64,000 nt of DNA from Azolla caroliniana (lineage: Eukaryota; Polypodiophyta), in NCBI GenBank assembly GCA_043228905.1, contig JBHGNT010000006.1, positions 13,640,001 to 13,704,000 of the forward strand, written 5' to 3'. Both the position numbers and the translations under genes were made by a program. Of this stretch, positions 34,437 through 46,278 are shown one piece after another. Each line of letters begins with the position of its first letter. The stretch's first letter is position 1. The notes beneath the pieces were generated by a model, which was not told the DNA's origin, searched no databases, and was given only the letters and a program-made list of their open reading frames with translations.

Positions 34437-35134
34437 TGGCGTGTGGCCCATGTGAAAGACAATAAACTTAGGATGACTTTATGGAACTGTAACGGTGCAC
34501 TTTGGACACACCCTGGCCGTCTAGAGGAGATTTTGAAGGTATCTGACATACTTTTTTTAGTAGAAACACATCAGAGTCCAAATCGAGGGCTACCACGAGT
34601 TGACGGTTTTCGTTGGGAATCTGTCTTTACACAAACCTCACGTTGACACACTACTAGAGGGTCTGGAGGGGTTGGGATACTATTTCGGAGAGAGATACAT
34701 AATAGGATAGAAATACTAAAGACATACCTAGAAGCCCATTTTATGTGGGTGAAAGTCCTCACTAGCAAGGATCAGACGATATTTATCATCATTTGTTACT
34801 TCCCCCCGAAAGGATCCCGATATAATATGGCTGGAGAGGCGAGTATAGTTGATGAAGGAACGCCACATGGGCCTTCTCCATATGAACCTTTATCGGATGA
34901 CATAATCCGATATTCTTCTCAAGGGGGAGTCTTCCTTGTAGGAGATTTCAATGTGAAAACCCAATCCTGATAATGCACAATATTTCAGATGGATAGAAAC
35001 CTAGAAATGGTGAATGTCGACCCTTTAGCCTTAGACATAACACATACATCAAAGGATCAAGGTGCGGACACCACAAGCTTTGGCCATCATCTGCTTGAAC
35101 TTGGAAGTCGACACCAGATGATCATATATAATGG

Positions 35135-35515
35135 TGAGGCCGAAACTGGATGTCGAGTACCCGGTGAGAACCGGATGATGAGTACCCGGCAACGGAAGAC
35201 CCGGCGAGAACCGGATGACGAGTACCCGGCAAGAGCCGGATGGTGAAGACCCGGTGAGAACTGGATGTGGAGTACCGGGCAACGGAAGACCCGGTGAGAA
35301 CCGGATGACGTGTGCCCGGCAAGCGCCGGATGATGTAGGCCCGGTGAGGAGTGCTCACCGGATGAAGGGACATATTCGTAAATATGTTTCTGAGAGTCCA
35401 TTGGGGCTATATTTGTAAATAGCCGGAAATTCATATTAGTATAAATATGACTTAGGGCAAACTTAGTATTGTTGTTGTCATTCTTGTTGGTGCAAGATTA
35501 GAGCGTGTAACTGTG

Positions 35516-35555
<40 letters not shown>

Positions 35556-35824
35556 GAGGTCGTTGCCTCTGTTGTAACCGCCGCCTGTGGCGAAGATAGC
35601 AAGCTCGAGGTCGTTGCTTCGGTGCTTTACTATTGTACATTCTGATATAGTGATAGTTTGCAATCTGTGGGCTGCCGTGGTTTTTCCCTAGTTTGGGTTT
35701 TCCATGTTAACATCCTGTGTACTCTTCTCTTCACTGTGTCGTGCGTTCATTACCCGTTTTCTGTGTTTTATCCTAGGCTCGCTTGTGGCCGAGCGTTGTT
35801 CATCAAGAGCGTGTGTTCCTGACA
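35135..35824 (+). repeat. copia-4 5' LTR with internal minisatellite
   Basis: 690 bp, TGAGGCC...CCTGACA. 35143-35345 contains six or more degenerate copies of a unit like ACCCGGTGAGAACCGGATG. A GA-dinucleotide run lies at 35518-35552. Confidence 0.85.
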
Positions 35825-35827
35825 AAG

Positions 35828-35839
35828 TGGTATCAGAGC
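35828..35839 (+). promoter_or_regulatory. Primer-binding site of copia-4
   Basis: TGGTATCAGAGC three bases after the LTR; complementary to initiator-Met tRNA. Confidence 0.93.
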
Positions 35840-35855
35840 GAAACGACACAGAAAA

Positions 35856-36180
35856 ATGGATGAATCATTGGGAGGCATGTTCAAGCTCACCGGCTCCAAC
35901 TATTTCATGTGGAAGTCGAAGATGAGGGACATGCTCGTGGTTAAAGATCTTTGGTTGCTGGTTCAGTTCGAGGACAAGAGACCGGACAAAATCGACGCCA
36001 CGATATGGGAGGTGATGCACATGAAGACAACGGCTTACATACGGTGCTTCATCGACATGAGTCTATACAACAACTTCAATGAAGAGAGCAAGGCTCATGA
36101 GCTCTGGGAGAAGATCGGCATTATGTTTCAAAACAAAAATGTTGTTAATCAGGTTTCGGTATTTCGGAAGCTAGTCAACC
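35856..36180 (+). pseudogene. copia-4 gag, N-terminal fragment
   Basis: Starts MDESLGGMFKLTGSNYFMWK and continues RDMLVVKDLWLLV ... HELWEKIGIMF, a copia Gag of the type with a variable-length N-terminus. It ends at VFRKLVNQ where LINE sequence takes over. Confidence 0.88.
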
Positions 36181-39129
36181 AAACCATCACACCATAATAC
36201 ATTTCATTCATGAGCTCGCTGACATCTACTCCCGACATGTTCAAGCCCATCTCTCCTCTTTTGATTCTTCCTTGCCTTTAGAGAACCTCACTACAGAACT
36301 CGCACACATCCTTCACTCAACAACAATTAGTAGCTTCCCATACACAAAACACTCCAATCATAGTAGAATAGGGTCTATGCCACAGAACAAGTGGTATGAT
36401 GAGGATTGTAGAGAGTTTTATAGACAACTTAAAGTGTCGCGACATAATGGTACTATTTCCTTAGTACAGGCTCGCAAAGAGATGCACAAGATGACACGTC
36501 GTAAAAGACGAGCTTGGGAAGCATCTCAATATTGGGAACTCTACCATATGCTCATGAGTAGGGACTGGGCCCTTGCATGGAAGAGACTACGGGAACCGCG
36601 ACCACAAACACCCATCGAGGATCCAAATATTTGGCACACATATATCGAGAGACTCTACCATGTCCCGAACCAACCACCCTTTCCAATGCCTTCCACACCT
36701 CAACCTACCATGGGGACACTTTTCACGACCTCTAGGGTCACGAAGGTCATAAAAAAATTACAACATAAGAAGTCCATGGACCACACAGGATTGTGAGCCG
36801 AGCACATCATATATGCTTGAGAGTGCCTAGCCCCCTTTCTCACTCTAATCTTCAACCGTGCCCTCACCAAGGGTTTTCTACCACAATGGACCATGAACAC
36901 AGTGGCTCCTATACATAAAGGAGGGGACCCAATGGACCCAAATACATATAGGACCATTATGATAGGTCATACGCTCACTAAACTATATGGTGCAGTAATG
37001 GAAGCGGAGCTCAAGGATTATATGGAAACATTAAGACTTTGAGCACCTGACTAGGCTAGCTTTAGACGAGCCTTCTCCATTATTGACCATATCTTCACAC
37101 TTAAGTGCTTAATTGACCAGACGAAGGCTCGTAAGAAGAAACTATATTGTTTCTTTGTGGACTTTCGCAAAGCCTTTGACCAAGTTCCTAGGAAGAGGTT
37201 GTTTGATAGACTTAAGAGCTTGGAGATACCAAATGACATGATCTGGGCCATTTATGCCCTATATGAGCAAGTCTCTGGGTGCATAAGATGCCCAGGTGGC
37301 ATATCCGATTGTTTCACTAGCACCATTGGTGTAAAACAAGGTTGCCCCCTATCACCAACTCTTTTTGGGATCTACGTTGATGAGATCATTGATTTTATTG
37401 CTCGTAAGGGAGGCAAGGGAGTAGCTATTGGGGATACGCAATTTAGTCTCTTACTCTATGCAGACGACATTGTCTTGCTCTTAGAGTCAGAACACGACCT
37501 ACAAAAGCATCTTAATGCCCTAGATGACTTTTGTACACAATGAGGACTAGTAGTGAATCTAACGAAAACTAAAGTCCTTATCTTTCATACATTGTCCCGA
37601 GTTAGGAGTAAATGTCACCTAATCCTCCCTCATAAACTAATTGAGGTAGTTGGATCATATGTATACTTGGGAGTCACTTTTAGTACTCGATCAGGTAAAT
37701 TTTCGATGACCCAAGCAACCAAAGATAGGCTAACGAGACGGTATGCATCCCTCTCACTCTTAGAGAGACAATGCAACCAAACATACTTTCAAGAGCCACA
37801 GACTAAGGGATGGCTCTTCGACTCGTTAGTGACCCCTTCCCTCATGTATGCATCAATAGTATGGGCTCTAGGTCTACCATCTTTCATGTCGATGCAATTA
37901 GAGAGACCTTTGGTGATGATGTTATCTCGTCAACTCCGAACCAAATCGACAGTACCACATGACATTATTAGAGCAGAGTTCATTCTGCCCCTGATGTTAG
38001 TAGAAGCACTTTTTCAAGTGGTAGTTTTTATTCATCGAATACATAGCCAACCACAAGATAGGATATCCCGTCGAGCCTTTGAGGCATCCCAATCCCTACA
38101 TGCGTCTAGAGACACTAGCTCTTGGTATAGCATTGTGGGTGAGTTGGTTACTTGCAAAAGGCATAGACATTAATAACCTACCTCCCCTTAAGTACAACCA
38201 TGGGACTGATCAAACTCTAATCTCTCATGAAGACCATAATAAAGTGATACGCCAAGAAATATGGCAAATTTACACTCGATATAAATGGATCATGCCACGA
38301 GAGCCAATCCCATCTAAAATGTTGTACTATAAGGAACACTTCTTGCACTTCTCTAAGTTAGGTTTTATTACACGACCAAGATATCTAGATACATTCTTAT
38401 CAAATGCACTAAGGTGGCCATTGGACAACTTGGGATATCACCTCACCAACTTGAGATTGAGAATGGTCGGGCTAATAGAATCCCTAGAGAGGAAAGGCTA
38501 TGTAGGTTATGCCACATAGAGATAGAGGATGAGTATCACTTCACATGCAAGTGCCCAACTTATGCCAAGGGTATGGGCGGAATACCAAGACATATTAGGA
38601 CCCTCTCCCACCCTCTCCAAACTATTAGATACCCCGGATGTAAAGAGACTAGGAAGGTATATCTTAGAGCTAAAACAACATAGGGAGAATAAATTACAAA
38701 GTGTTAACTATAACCCTTTTACTATTCATCAACATGTAACTAGTGTAGTTTTTTCAGGAACAAGGGGAGACGATGAATGTGGATACACACACTTACGCCG
38801 CTCGGCCTTTCTCTTGAGGACGCAAAAATGCAAAGAACAACCAAACACCCTTGGATGTTGGGCTTCAAAACAAGTCGACACGGAGTAGAAAAGATTAAGA
38901 AGATAAGGGAACGTGAGCTACGTCGACTAGAAGCTATGGTTGGGGTACCTTTAACATTGGGACCACGGGGCACACCACATCGAAACCCTTTCTTTGACCT
39001 CCCGCTTCTCTTCGAGAGACTTGGATGGAAATGAAATTAGGCCTAGTATAACATCATTTTTATTGTAGAACATGTTTTTTATATAGAACATGTTTGTTAT
39101 TTTACTAGAACTATTTATCTTAAAACTCT

Positions 39130-39340
39130 ATTTTTATCTTATTTTTATTTTTATTTTTATTTTTATTTTTATTTTTATTTTATACTTTCGATGAATGGGT
39201 AAATATCCCATTTTTGTTGTAAACCATTTGTCTCATGGGCCAATTTTGGCCTTAGAAGACGTTAATATATCTTTCTTTCTCATGGGCAAATTTTGGTCTT
39301 GAGAAGACGTTTATATATCTTTGTTTGTTTGTTTGTGTGT
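39130..39340 (+). repeat. LINE-1 3' end: ATTTTT array and duplicated terminus
   Basis: An (ATTTTT)n run (39136-39182) is followed by the terminal sequence CTCATGGGCCAATTTTGG...AAGACGTTAATATATCTTTC twice in tandem (39232-39280, 39280-39325), then TTTG repeats. Confidence 0.85.
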
Positions 39341-39760
39341 GTAACGATCTTGTTGTCTGCTGATCTACTTGTTTGTTAGACAATCATCATCATCACTAAT
39401 TCATATGTGTCTACGTATGTATACATACATGCATACATATGTACATACATACATATGTATGTATGTGTACATTGTACATATATGCTTTAATTTGGGAACT
39501 CTTTATATTCATTATTCATGAGTTTATTATTATTGTTGGTATTCTCTTCTTCTACCGCCCCCCCCCCCCGCCTTTCTCTTAAAGAAACAACGCCATCGCC
39601 AACGCCAACGCCAACGCCAACGCCAACGCCATCGCCAACAAAATAATCAAAAACCAAAAGCAAGCAGTCTGAGAGTTGAGAAAGCAAGAAGAATAGCCAG
39701 TCCTTTACGTTCCTCGCTCTGTCACCAAATCTCCTTTCTCCTGACTATCATCTTATATCC
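39341..39760. promoter_or_regulatory. Upstream region of the PHD/GNAT gene, with microsatellites
   Basis: TACA/TATG repeats (39410-39480), a poly-C run (39558-39570) and a GCCAAC hexamer array (39593-39642). No clear TATA box. Confidence 0.5.
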
Positions 39761-41515
39761 ATGGCGATGGCAGCCTCAACCCTAAACCCTAAGAAAAGGA
39801 AGTGTAGCAGTGAAGATGCCATGAATAAAATCTCCAAGAAGAAGAAGAAGGAGAAGAAATCACCCAAGAAAGAAAAAGCGAATAAAACGAAACCTACTGC
39901 CCAAGACAGCAAAAACTCGCTGTTTGTAAGGCTTATTGATTCCGGTACGATATTGGAACACGAACCTGTGTTTTATTTGAGAAAGAAAGACAAAGCAGTG
40001 ATGAAGGAGGGGTGGTTCACGCGTGATGGTGTTTTGTGTGCCTGTTGCAACCAACTATTCCTTCTGTCAAAGTTCGAAGTGCATGCAGGTAGTAGTTTGC
40101 ACCGTCCCAGTGCCAACATGTTTCTGAGGGATGGACGATCAATCACGCAATGTCAACAATCGATTGAAGGTCCTCTGTCGAGCTCGAGCTCGAGCTCGGT
40201 TAGAATAATAAGTGACGGTCCTTATGGGAAAATAAGGGAGAGTTTGTATGATTGCACAAGCGAGGGTAACTCATATAGAAAACTAAGTGAGGCTTCATAT
40301 GGACAAGTTAGAGATGAAGGCCCCTCTTCTGGATTTGTTTCAGATCAATCGGTTGATGGCGACAATGTTTGCTTGATGTGTGGCGATGTTGGCGAGCTTA
40401 TACTATGTGACACTTGTTCTTCGGCTTTCCATGCCAAATGTCTTTATCTCGATGATTTTCCCGAGGGCACTTGGCAATGTTCTTGTTGTAGGTGTAGGGC
40501 ATGTGGAGAGGGCCTTGATAACCATGGCCATGAAGAGAACATTGAGAGCAAAAAAGTGGGCCGTGATACCCAGATTAGAGATGATCATGTCAGCCATGAT
40601 GGGGATCCTAATAGCCATGTTGGAGAGGACCTTGTTAACCATGAAGAGAACCTAAATAGCTCTGGAGAAGACCTTGAGAACCGTCAGGGACATCCATCTA
40701 ACGTGCTTTGTTGCTCGCATTGCAATGAGACTTACCATCGCAAGTGTGTTGATGTGGATTCTTATCAAGAATCAGAAAACCCATGGTTTTGTAGCAAGCA
40801 TTGTAGGCACGTGTTCAAGAGTCTGCGGAATATAGTTGGCCAAGTCTTCCACCTTGACAATGGAGACCTTTCATGGGTGCTTCTGAGGTCCTTTGAAGAG
40901 GATAATGGACCCTCGGCCGTGAACCTTGAAAAGAAGCTTTCTGAGGGGCTGAAAATATTTCGAGAATGCTTCGACCCCATCCTTGACTATGTTACTAAAC
41001 TCGATTTCCTTTCTCAAACCACTTTCAACAAGAAAGCTAACATTCGAAGGTTGGATTGTCGAGGGTTCTATATGTTCCTGTTGATGAAAGGAGAAGAGGC
41101 TGTCTCCGTGGCAACAATAAGAATACATGGAAATCGATTAGCTGAGATGCCTTTCATTGCTACAAAAGGTATGTTCCGCAAACTAGGGATGTGTAAGGTA
41201 TTGATGAGAGCAATGGAAGGAATGCTTCAAAAAGTGGGAGTTTATAGATTAATATTACCATCAATCCCAGAGTTGATAGACTCATGGACTGGTCGGTTTG
41301 GATTTAAAGCAATGAGCTTCGAAGAACGAAAAGAGGTTTCAGACTTGATCTTGATGTCTTTTGCGGGGACAAGTTTTCTCCACAAAGACTTGTTTGAATT
41401 TGGTGTTATTCAACAAGATGTAGAAGATAATGAATCCAGAACAGCATTACCCCGTCGAGGTTTGATTCGGGTTAAGGTCAAGTTATTGCCACCTCAACCT
41501 ATTAGTTGCCATTGA
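39761..41515 (+). CDS. PHD-finger/GNAT nuclear protein, IDM1-like
   Basis: 584 residues, single exon, intact. Residues 10-47 are a Lys-rich nuclear-localisation stretch (PKKRKC). About 58-145 is the conserved block found in this family (EGWFTRDGVLCACCNQLF ... HAGS). 201-250 is a PHD finger (CLMCGDVGELILCDTCSSAFH). A 60-residue His/Asn/Glu-rich spacer follows, then a second Cys/His half-finger (CCSHCNETYHRKC, about 316-347). About 425-545 is a GNAT acetyltransferase fold with the acetyl-CoA loop RKLGMCK. In Arabidopsis IDM1 such a protein reads chromatin marks and acetylates histone H3 to allow DNA demethylation. The start has good context (TCCATGGCG). This copy is shorter than IDM1 itself; orthology is not established. 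Confidence 0.9.
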   Translation: MAMAASTLNPKKRKCSSEDAMNKISKKKKKEKKSPKKEKANKTKPTAQDSKNSLFVRLIDSGTILEHEPVFYLRKKDKAVMKEGWFTRDGVLCACCNQLFLLSKFEVHAGSSLHRPSANMFLRDGRSITQCQQSIEGPLSSSSSSSVRIISDGPYGKIRESLYDCTSEGNSYRKLSEASYGQVRDEGPSSGFVSDQSVDGDNVCLMCGDVGELILCDTCSSAFHAKCLYLDDFPEGTWQCSCCRCRACGEGLDNHGHEENIESKKVGRDTQIRDDHVSHDGDPNSHVGEDLVNHEENLNSSGEDLENRQGHPSNVLCCSHCNETYHRKCVDVDSYQESENPWFCSKHCRHVFKSLRNIVGQVFHLDNGDLSWVLLRSFEEDNGPSAVNLEKKLSEGLKIFRECFDPILDYVTKLDFLSQTTFNKKANIRRLDCRGFYMFLLMKGEEAVSVATIRIHGNRLAEMPFIATKGMFRKLGMCKVLMRAMEGMLQKVGVYRLILPSIPELIDSWTGRFGFKAMSFEERKEVSDLILMSFAGTSFLHKDLFEFGVIQQDVEDNESRTALPRRGLIRVKVKLLPPQPISCH

Positions 41516-42332
41516 TTCATCAAACTCTTCCAGAAGTAATTTGGAGCTTTTTATTGCTGCACTTTACCCCACATTGGTTAAACACTGATTGATATTTTGA
41601 ACTTGCCCTTCAGTATATAATAGGAAAACGATTTTGTGGAAAATATTTATTAAAGGGGATTTTGTCCAAAGTATTCATGGAGGGAAAAATATATGGTCAA
41701 AAGATTTGTGATGTATCTGCAAAGATCATTTAATTGTGTGCTATTTCCTCATAATTTCATGAGATGATATATTGGCTGATTTCTATTCTAAAAGGAAATT
41801 TTGCTGAACTTGCAACCAAATGAAGCTGGTCTATTTTGCTATTTGTTTACAAAGTAGATTGGTGCTGATTCCTTTGTACTCCACGAAGTTTTTTACACAC
41901 ATCACCTGTTAGCAGAGTAATGCAAGTCAAATTATGTAGCTATTAATGATAGCTCTCCCACATCATCAGAATATCTTATTTGGTCACGAACTCGTACAGA
42001 GGATTTTGTTCTGATTCATAATGTCATGTATAGTTCTCTAACATAATCTGATGTTCATGAGTAGCAACAAACCTTATGCAAAGGTATTTGCTTGATAAAC
42101 ATGTTTTATGTTATGAGATACAATGAACCTCACGTCCTTTGGTTTTTTTAGGTAGTCAACTTGTAGTAAAGGAACTTGTGAGTCCAATGAAGTCAGCGGC
42201 CGTTTTCTTTTCCAAAATGAGTTGTTGCATTAGATTAGATTCCACTCTCCCGCAACCACTACAAAAAGATAACGTGGTCAATCAAGAATTGAAGCATTAG
42301 ATATAGTAATTATTATGTGAGACAAGAAAATG
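41516..42332. other. 3' flank, no gene seen
   Basis: Probable 3' UTR of the PHD/GNAT gene followed by AT-rich intergenic sequence up to the LINE-2 tail. Confidence 0.6.
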
Positions 42333-42535
42333 AGAAAGAAAGAAAGAAAGAAAGAAATATTAACATCTTCTAAGGCCAAATTTGGCCCATGAGACAATTG
42401 GTTTACAACAAAAGAGTATTTATCCAGTCATCATAACTAAAATAAAATTAAGTAAAAAATAGAACTTAAACTAAAAGAGTTTAGTAGTGTACAATACGTA
42501 GTATACTCGAAAGTGACTATACACTAAGCCTAATT

Positions 42536-45500
42536 TTATTTCCACCCAAGCCTCTCGAAAAGAAGTGGGGGGTCAAAGGGTCTTGATGTGGGTGTGACCC
42601 GTGGTTCCAATGTAGAGAGTGCCCTAGCCATGGCTTCTAGGCGGTGTAGCTCACGTTCCCTTATTTTCAATATTGCTTCCACATCATGTCGAGTTGCTTT
42701 GAAACCCGGCACCCGAGGACGTCTGGCTCTTCTCTGGTTTTCTGTCTCATCAATGGAAAGGCCGAGTGGTGCAAGTGTGTCGACATTCGTTGTCTCCCCC
42801 TGTTCCTAAAAAACTTCATTTGTTACATGTTCGTGATCATTAACAACATTATTGTCAACATTTTGTAACTTATTCTCTCTGTGTTGTTTTAGCTCTAGAA
42901 TGTATTTGCCTAATTTCTTTATATCTAGAGTATCTAATAGTTTGGGGAGGGTGGGAGACGAACCAAGTATGTCTTGGTATTTTGCCCTTATCTCGGCATA
43001 GGTTGGACACTTGCATGTAAAGTGGTACTCATCCTCTATCTCTATGTGACATAACCTACATATCCTTTCCTCCCTAGGGACTCCACTAGTACGACCATTC
43101 TCAATCTCAAGTTGGTGAGATGATATTCTAAGTTGTCCAATGGCAAACCTTAGTGCATGTGGTAAGAATACATCTAGATATTTTGGCCACGTGATAAAAC
43201 CTAACTCAGAGAAGTGCATGAAGTGTTTCTTATAGTACAACATTTTAGATGGGAGTGGCTCTAGTGGGGTGATCCATTTACACCGAGTGTAAATTTGCCA
43301 TATTTCCTGGCGTATTACTTTATTGCGGTCCTCATGAGAGATTAAAGTGTTATCACTTGTGTGGTTGTACCTAAGGGGAGGTAGGTTATTAATGTCTAGA
43401 CCATTCGCAAGAAGCCAACTCACCATCATGCCATACCATGAGCTAGTATAGTCGGACTCATACAATGATCGAGAGGCCTTAAAGGCTTGATGAGATATTC
43501 TATCATGTGGTTGGCTATGTATCCTGTGAATGAAGACTACAAGTTGAAAAAGTGCCTCTACTAACATTGGGGGTAACGTGAACTCAGCCCTAATAATGTC
43601 ATGTGGTACAGTCGATTTGCTTCGGAGTTGGCGTGATAGCATCATCACCAATGGTCTCTCTAATTGCGTCCACATGAAAGATGGTAATCTTGGAGCCCAA
43701 ACCGTTGATGCATACATGAGGGAGGGGGTCACTAATGAGTCAAAGAGCCACCCTTTAGTTCGTGGCTCTTGAAAGTGTGCTTGGTGGCATTGTCTCTCTA
43801 GGAGTGAGAGGGATGCATGTCCTCTCGTGAGTCTATCCTTCGCTGCCTATGTCATCGAAAATTTACCTGAGCGGGCACTAAAAGTGACTCTGAGATAGAC
43901 GTATGATCCAACCACCTCGACTGGGCTATAGGAGATAGTTAGGTGACACTTAGCTCTAACTTGGGCCGATGTGTGGAAGATAAGGACTTTCGTTTTCCCT
44001 AGATTCACTACCAATCCTCGTTGTACACAAAAGTCATCTAAGGCATTAAGGTGCCTTTGTAGGTCATGTTCGGATTCAGAGAGCAAAACTATGTCATCTG
44101 CATAGAGCAAGATACGAACCTGCGTATCCCCAAGGACCACTTCGGTGCCTCCCTCACGAGCAATAAAATCTGTGATCTCATCAATGTAGATCCCAAAAAG
44201 CGTCGGTGATAGGGGGCAACCTTGTTTTACACCAATAGTGCTAGTGAAATGATTAGATAGGCCACCTGGGCATCAGACACACCCGAACACTTGTTCATAT
44301 AGTGCGTAGATGGCCCATACCATATCATCTGGTATCCTCAAGCTTTTAAGTCTATCAAACAACCGCTCTCTAGGGACTGTATCAAAGGCTTTGCGGAAGT
44401 CCACAAAACAACAATACAATTTCTTCTTGCGAGCCTTAGTTTGGTCAATTAGGCATCTAAGTGTGAAGATATGATCAATAGTGGAGAAGGCTCGTCTAAA
44501 GCCAGCTTGTTCAGGTGCACGAAGGTTTAGGGTCTCCATATAGTCGCTAAGCTCTGCTTCCATTATTGCACCATATAACTTAGCAAGGGTATGGCCTATC
44601 ATAATGGTCCTATATGTATTTGGGTCCATGGGGTCCCCCCCTTTATATATGGGGGCCACTGTATTCATAGTCCACTGTGGTGGAAAACCCTCCGCAAGGG
44701 CACGATTGAAGATTAGAGTTAGCAAGGGAGCTAGGCATTCTCTCGCATATATAATGTGTTCTGCTCGCAATCCTGTGTGGTCCATGGACTTCCTATGTTG
44801 TAATTTCTTTATGACCTTCACGACCCTAGAGGTCGTGAAAAGTGTCCCCGTGGTAGGCCGGGGTGTGGAAGGCATTGGAATGGGTGGTTGGTTTGGGATT
44901 TGGTAAAGTCTCTCTCTATATATGTGCCAAGTTTCGGGATCTTCGATGGGTGTTTGTGGTCTTGGCTCCCGTAGTCTCTTCCATGCCGTGGCGCAATCGC
45001 TACTCATGAGCATATGGTAGAGTTCCCAATATTGGGATGCCTCCCACACTCGTCTCTTACGACGTGTCATCTTGTGCATTTCTTTGCGAGCTTGTATGGA
45101 GGTAATACTACCATTGAGTTGCGATACTGTAAGTTGTCTATGTAAGTCCCTACAATCCTCATCATACCATTTATTTTGTGGCATTGATCCTGATCTACCT
45201 TGATTTGAGTGTTTTGTATATGGGAAACTGCTAGCTGCAGAGTGAAGGATGTGTGTGAGTTTCGTACTAAGGCTTTCTAACGGTAGGGAGGGATCAAGGG
45301 AGGGGAGATGGGCCTGAACATGTTGAGAGTATATGTCAGAGAGCTCATGTGTGAAATGTATTGTGGTGTGATGACATGGTTGACTAGACTTGGTGACCTT
45401 AGAGTTATCACATTTTAGCTCGAAGTATAAGAAACTATGGTCTGCGCCAATAGGGCATGGGGCCACTCGGAAGGAGTTAATCATGTGGGTAGCTTCAGGG

Positions 45501-46272
45501 CGTCCTATTAGATAATCAATTGTGCTTTCCCCTCCTCCATGTGGGAAACATGTGAGCTCTTCCGAGCCCGACCACTTAGCTAAACCATTATATATGACCA
45601 TCCGGTGCCGACTGCCAAGTTCGAGCAGATGATGGCCAAAGCTCGTGGCGTCCGCACCTTGATCCTTTGATCTACGTGTGGTGCCTATGTCTAAAGGATC
45701 GACATTTACCATTTCTAGGTTTCTATTCATCTGAAATACTGTGCATTGTCGGGATTGGGTTCTCGCATTGAAGTCTCCTACAAGAAATACTTCTCCTTGG
45801 GAAGAATATCGGATTATGTCATCCGATAGGGGTTCGTATGGAGAAGGCCCATGTGGCATTCCTTCATCGACTAATCTCGCCAAGCCACCAATATTATAAC
45901 AGGATCCTTTTGGGGGAAAGTAACAAATGACGAAAAATACTGCCTGGCCTTTGCTTGTGGAGACTTTCATCCACATAAAACGAGCTTCTGGGTCTATCTT
46001 CATTATTTCTATCCTATTAGCTCTCTACGAAACAGTATCACAACACCACCAGATCGTCTAGTAGTGTGTCGACGTGAGGTTTGTCTAAAAGCGGACTCCC
46101 AACGGAATCCTTCGACCCGTGGGAGTCCTCTATTTGGGCTCTGATGTGTTTCTACCAATAAAAGTATATCAGATACCTTTAGTATCTCCTCTAGGCGGCT
46201 GGGGTGTGCCCAGAGTGCGTCGTTACAATTCCATAAGGTCATCCTAAGTGCATTTTCTGTCACATGGGCCAC
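42536..46272 (-). pseudogene. LINE-2 ORF2 (AP-like endonuclease, RT, Cys/His tail)
   Basis: Endonuclease: LWNCND, VETH, VGDFNARTQ, STIDYLIG, GADHSFLYFEL (46240-45420). RT: PIYKGGDP, PEQAGFRRAFSTIDHI, FVDFRKAFDTVPRERLFD, GVKQGCPLSPTLFG, LLYADDIVLL (44790-44085). C-terminal CRLCHIEIEDEYHFTCKCPT (43060-43000). ORF2 starts just after the ORF1 stop with no intervening spacer. Lesions: one-base shifts near 46010 and 44275, and another near 43850. Few lesions, so a fairly recent copy. Confidence 0.88.
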
Positions 46273-46278
46273 ACGTCG

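Larger units (their letters stand above)
35135..36180 (+). mobile_element. copia-4, truncated Ty1/copia fragment inside LINE-1
   Basis: One LTR, a primer-binding site and the first part of gag; everything downstream is missing. The LINE resumes within a shared string CTAGTCAACCA, and about 200 bp of LINE are missing at the joint. Confidence 0.88.
34473..39033 (+). pseudogene. LINE-1 ORF2 (endonuclease-RT), broken
   Basis: Endonuclease N-terminal half 34473-35130 (LWNCNGALW; VETHQSPN; VGDFN), then copia-4. The C-terminal half of the endonuclease (GADHSFLYFEL region) is deleted. RT runs 36190-37680 with FVDFRKAFD, GVKQGCPLSPTLFG and LLYADDIVLL intact. The C-terminal region ends CRLCHIEIEDEYHFTCKC (near 38500) and FERLGWK at 39033. 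Several stops and frameshifts. Confidence 0.88.
33848..39340 (+). mobile_element. LINE-1, 5'-truncated non-LTR retrotransposon
   Basis: Starts in a CT run within ORF1 (first clear residues SREDGEISSLEDIKDEIKK), runs through endonuclease, RT and a C-terminal Cys/His motif, and ends in a duplicated 3' terminus and a TTTG repeat tail. It is interrupted at 35135 by a truncated copia (copia-4). No poly-A tail and no clear target duplicate. Confidence 0.9.

Noticed and set aside
39487-39687. Short Gly/Val repeat frame upstream of the PHD/GNAT gene
   Set aside because: Translation of the GCCAAC hexamer array.
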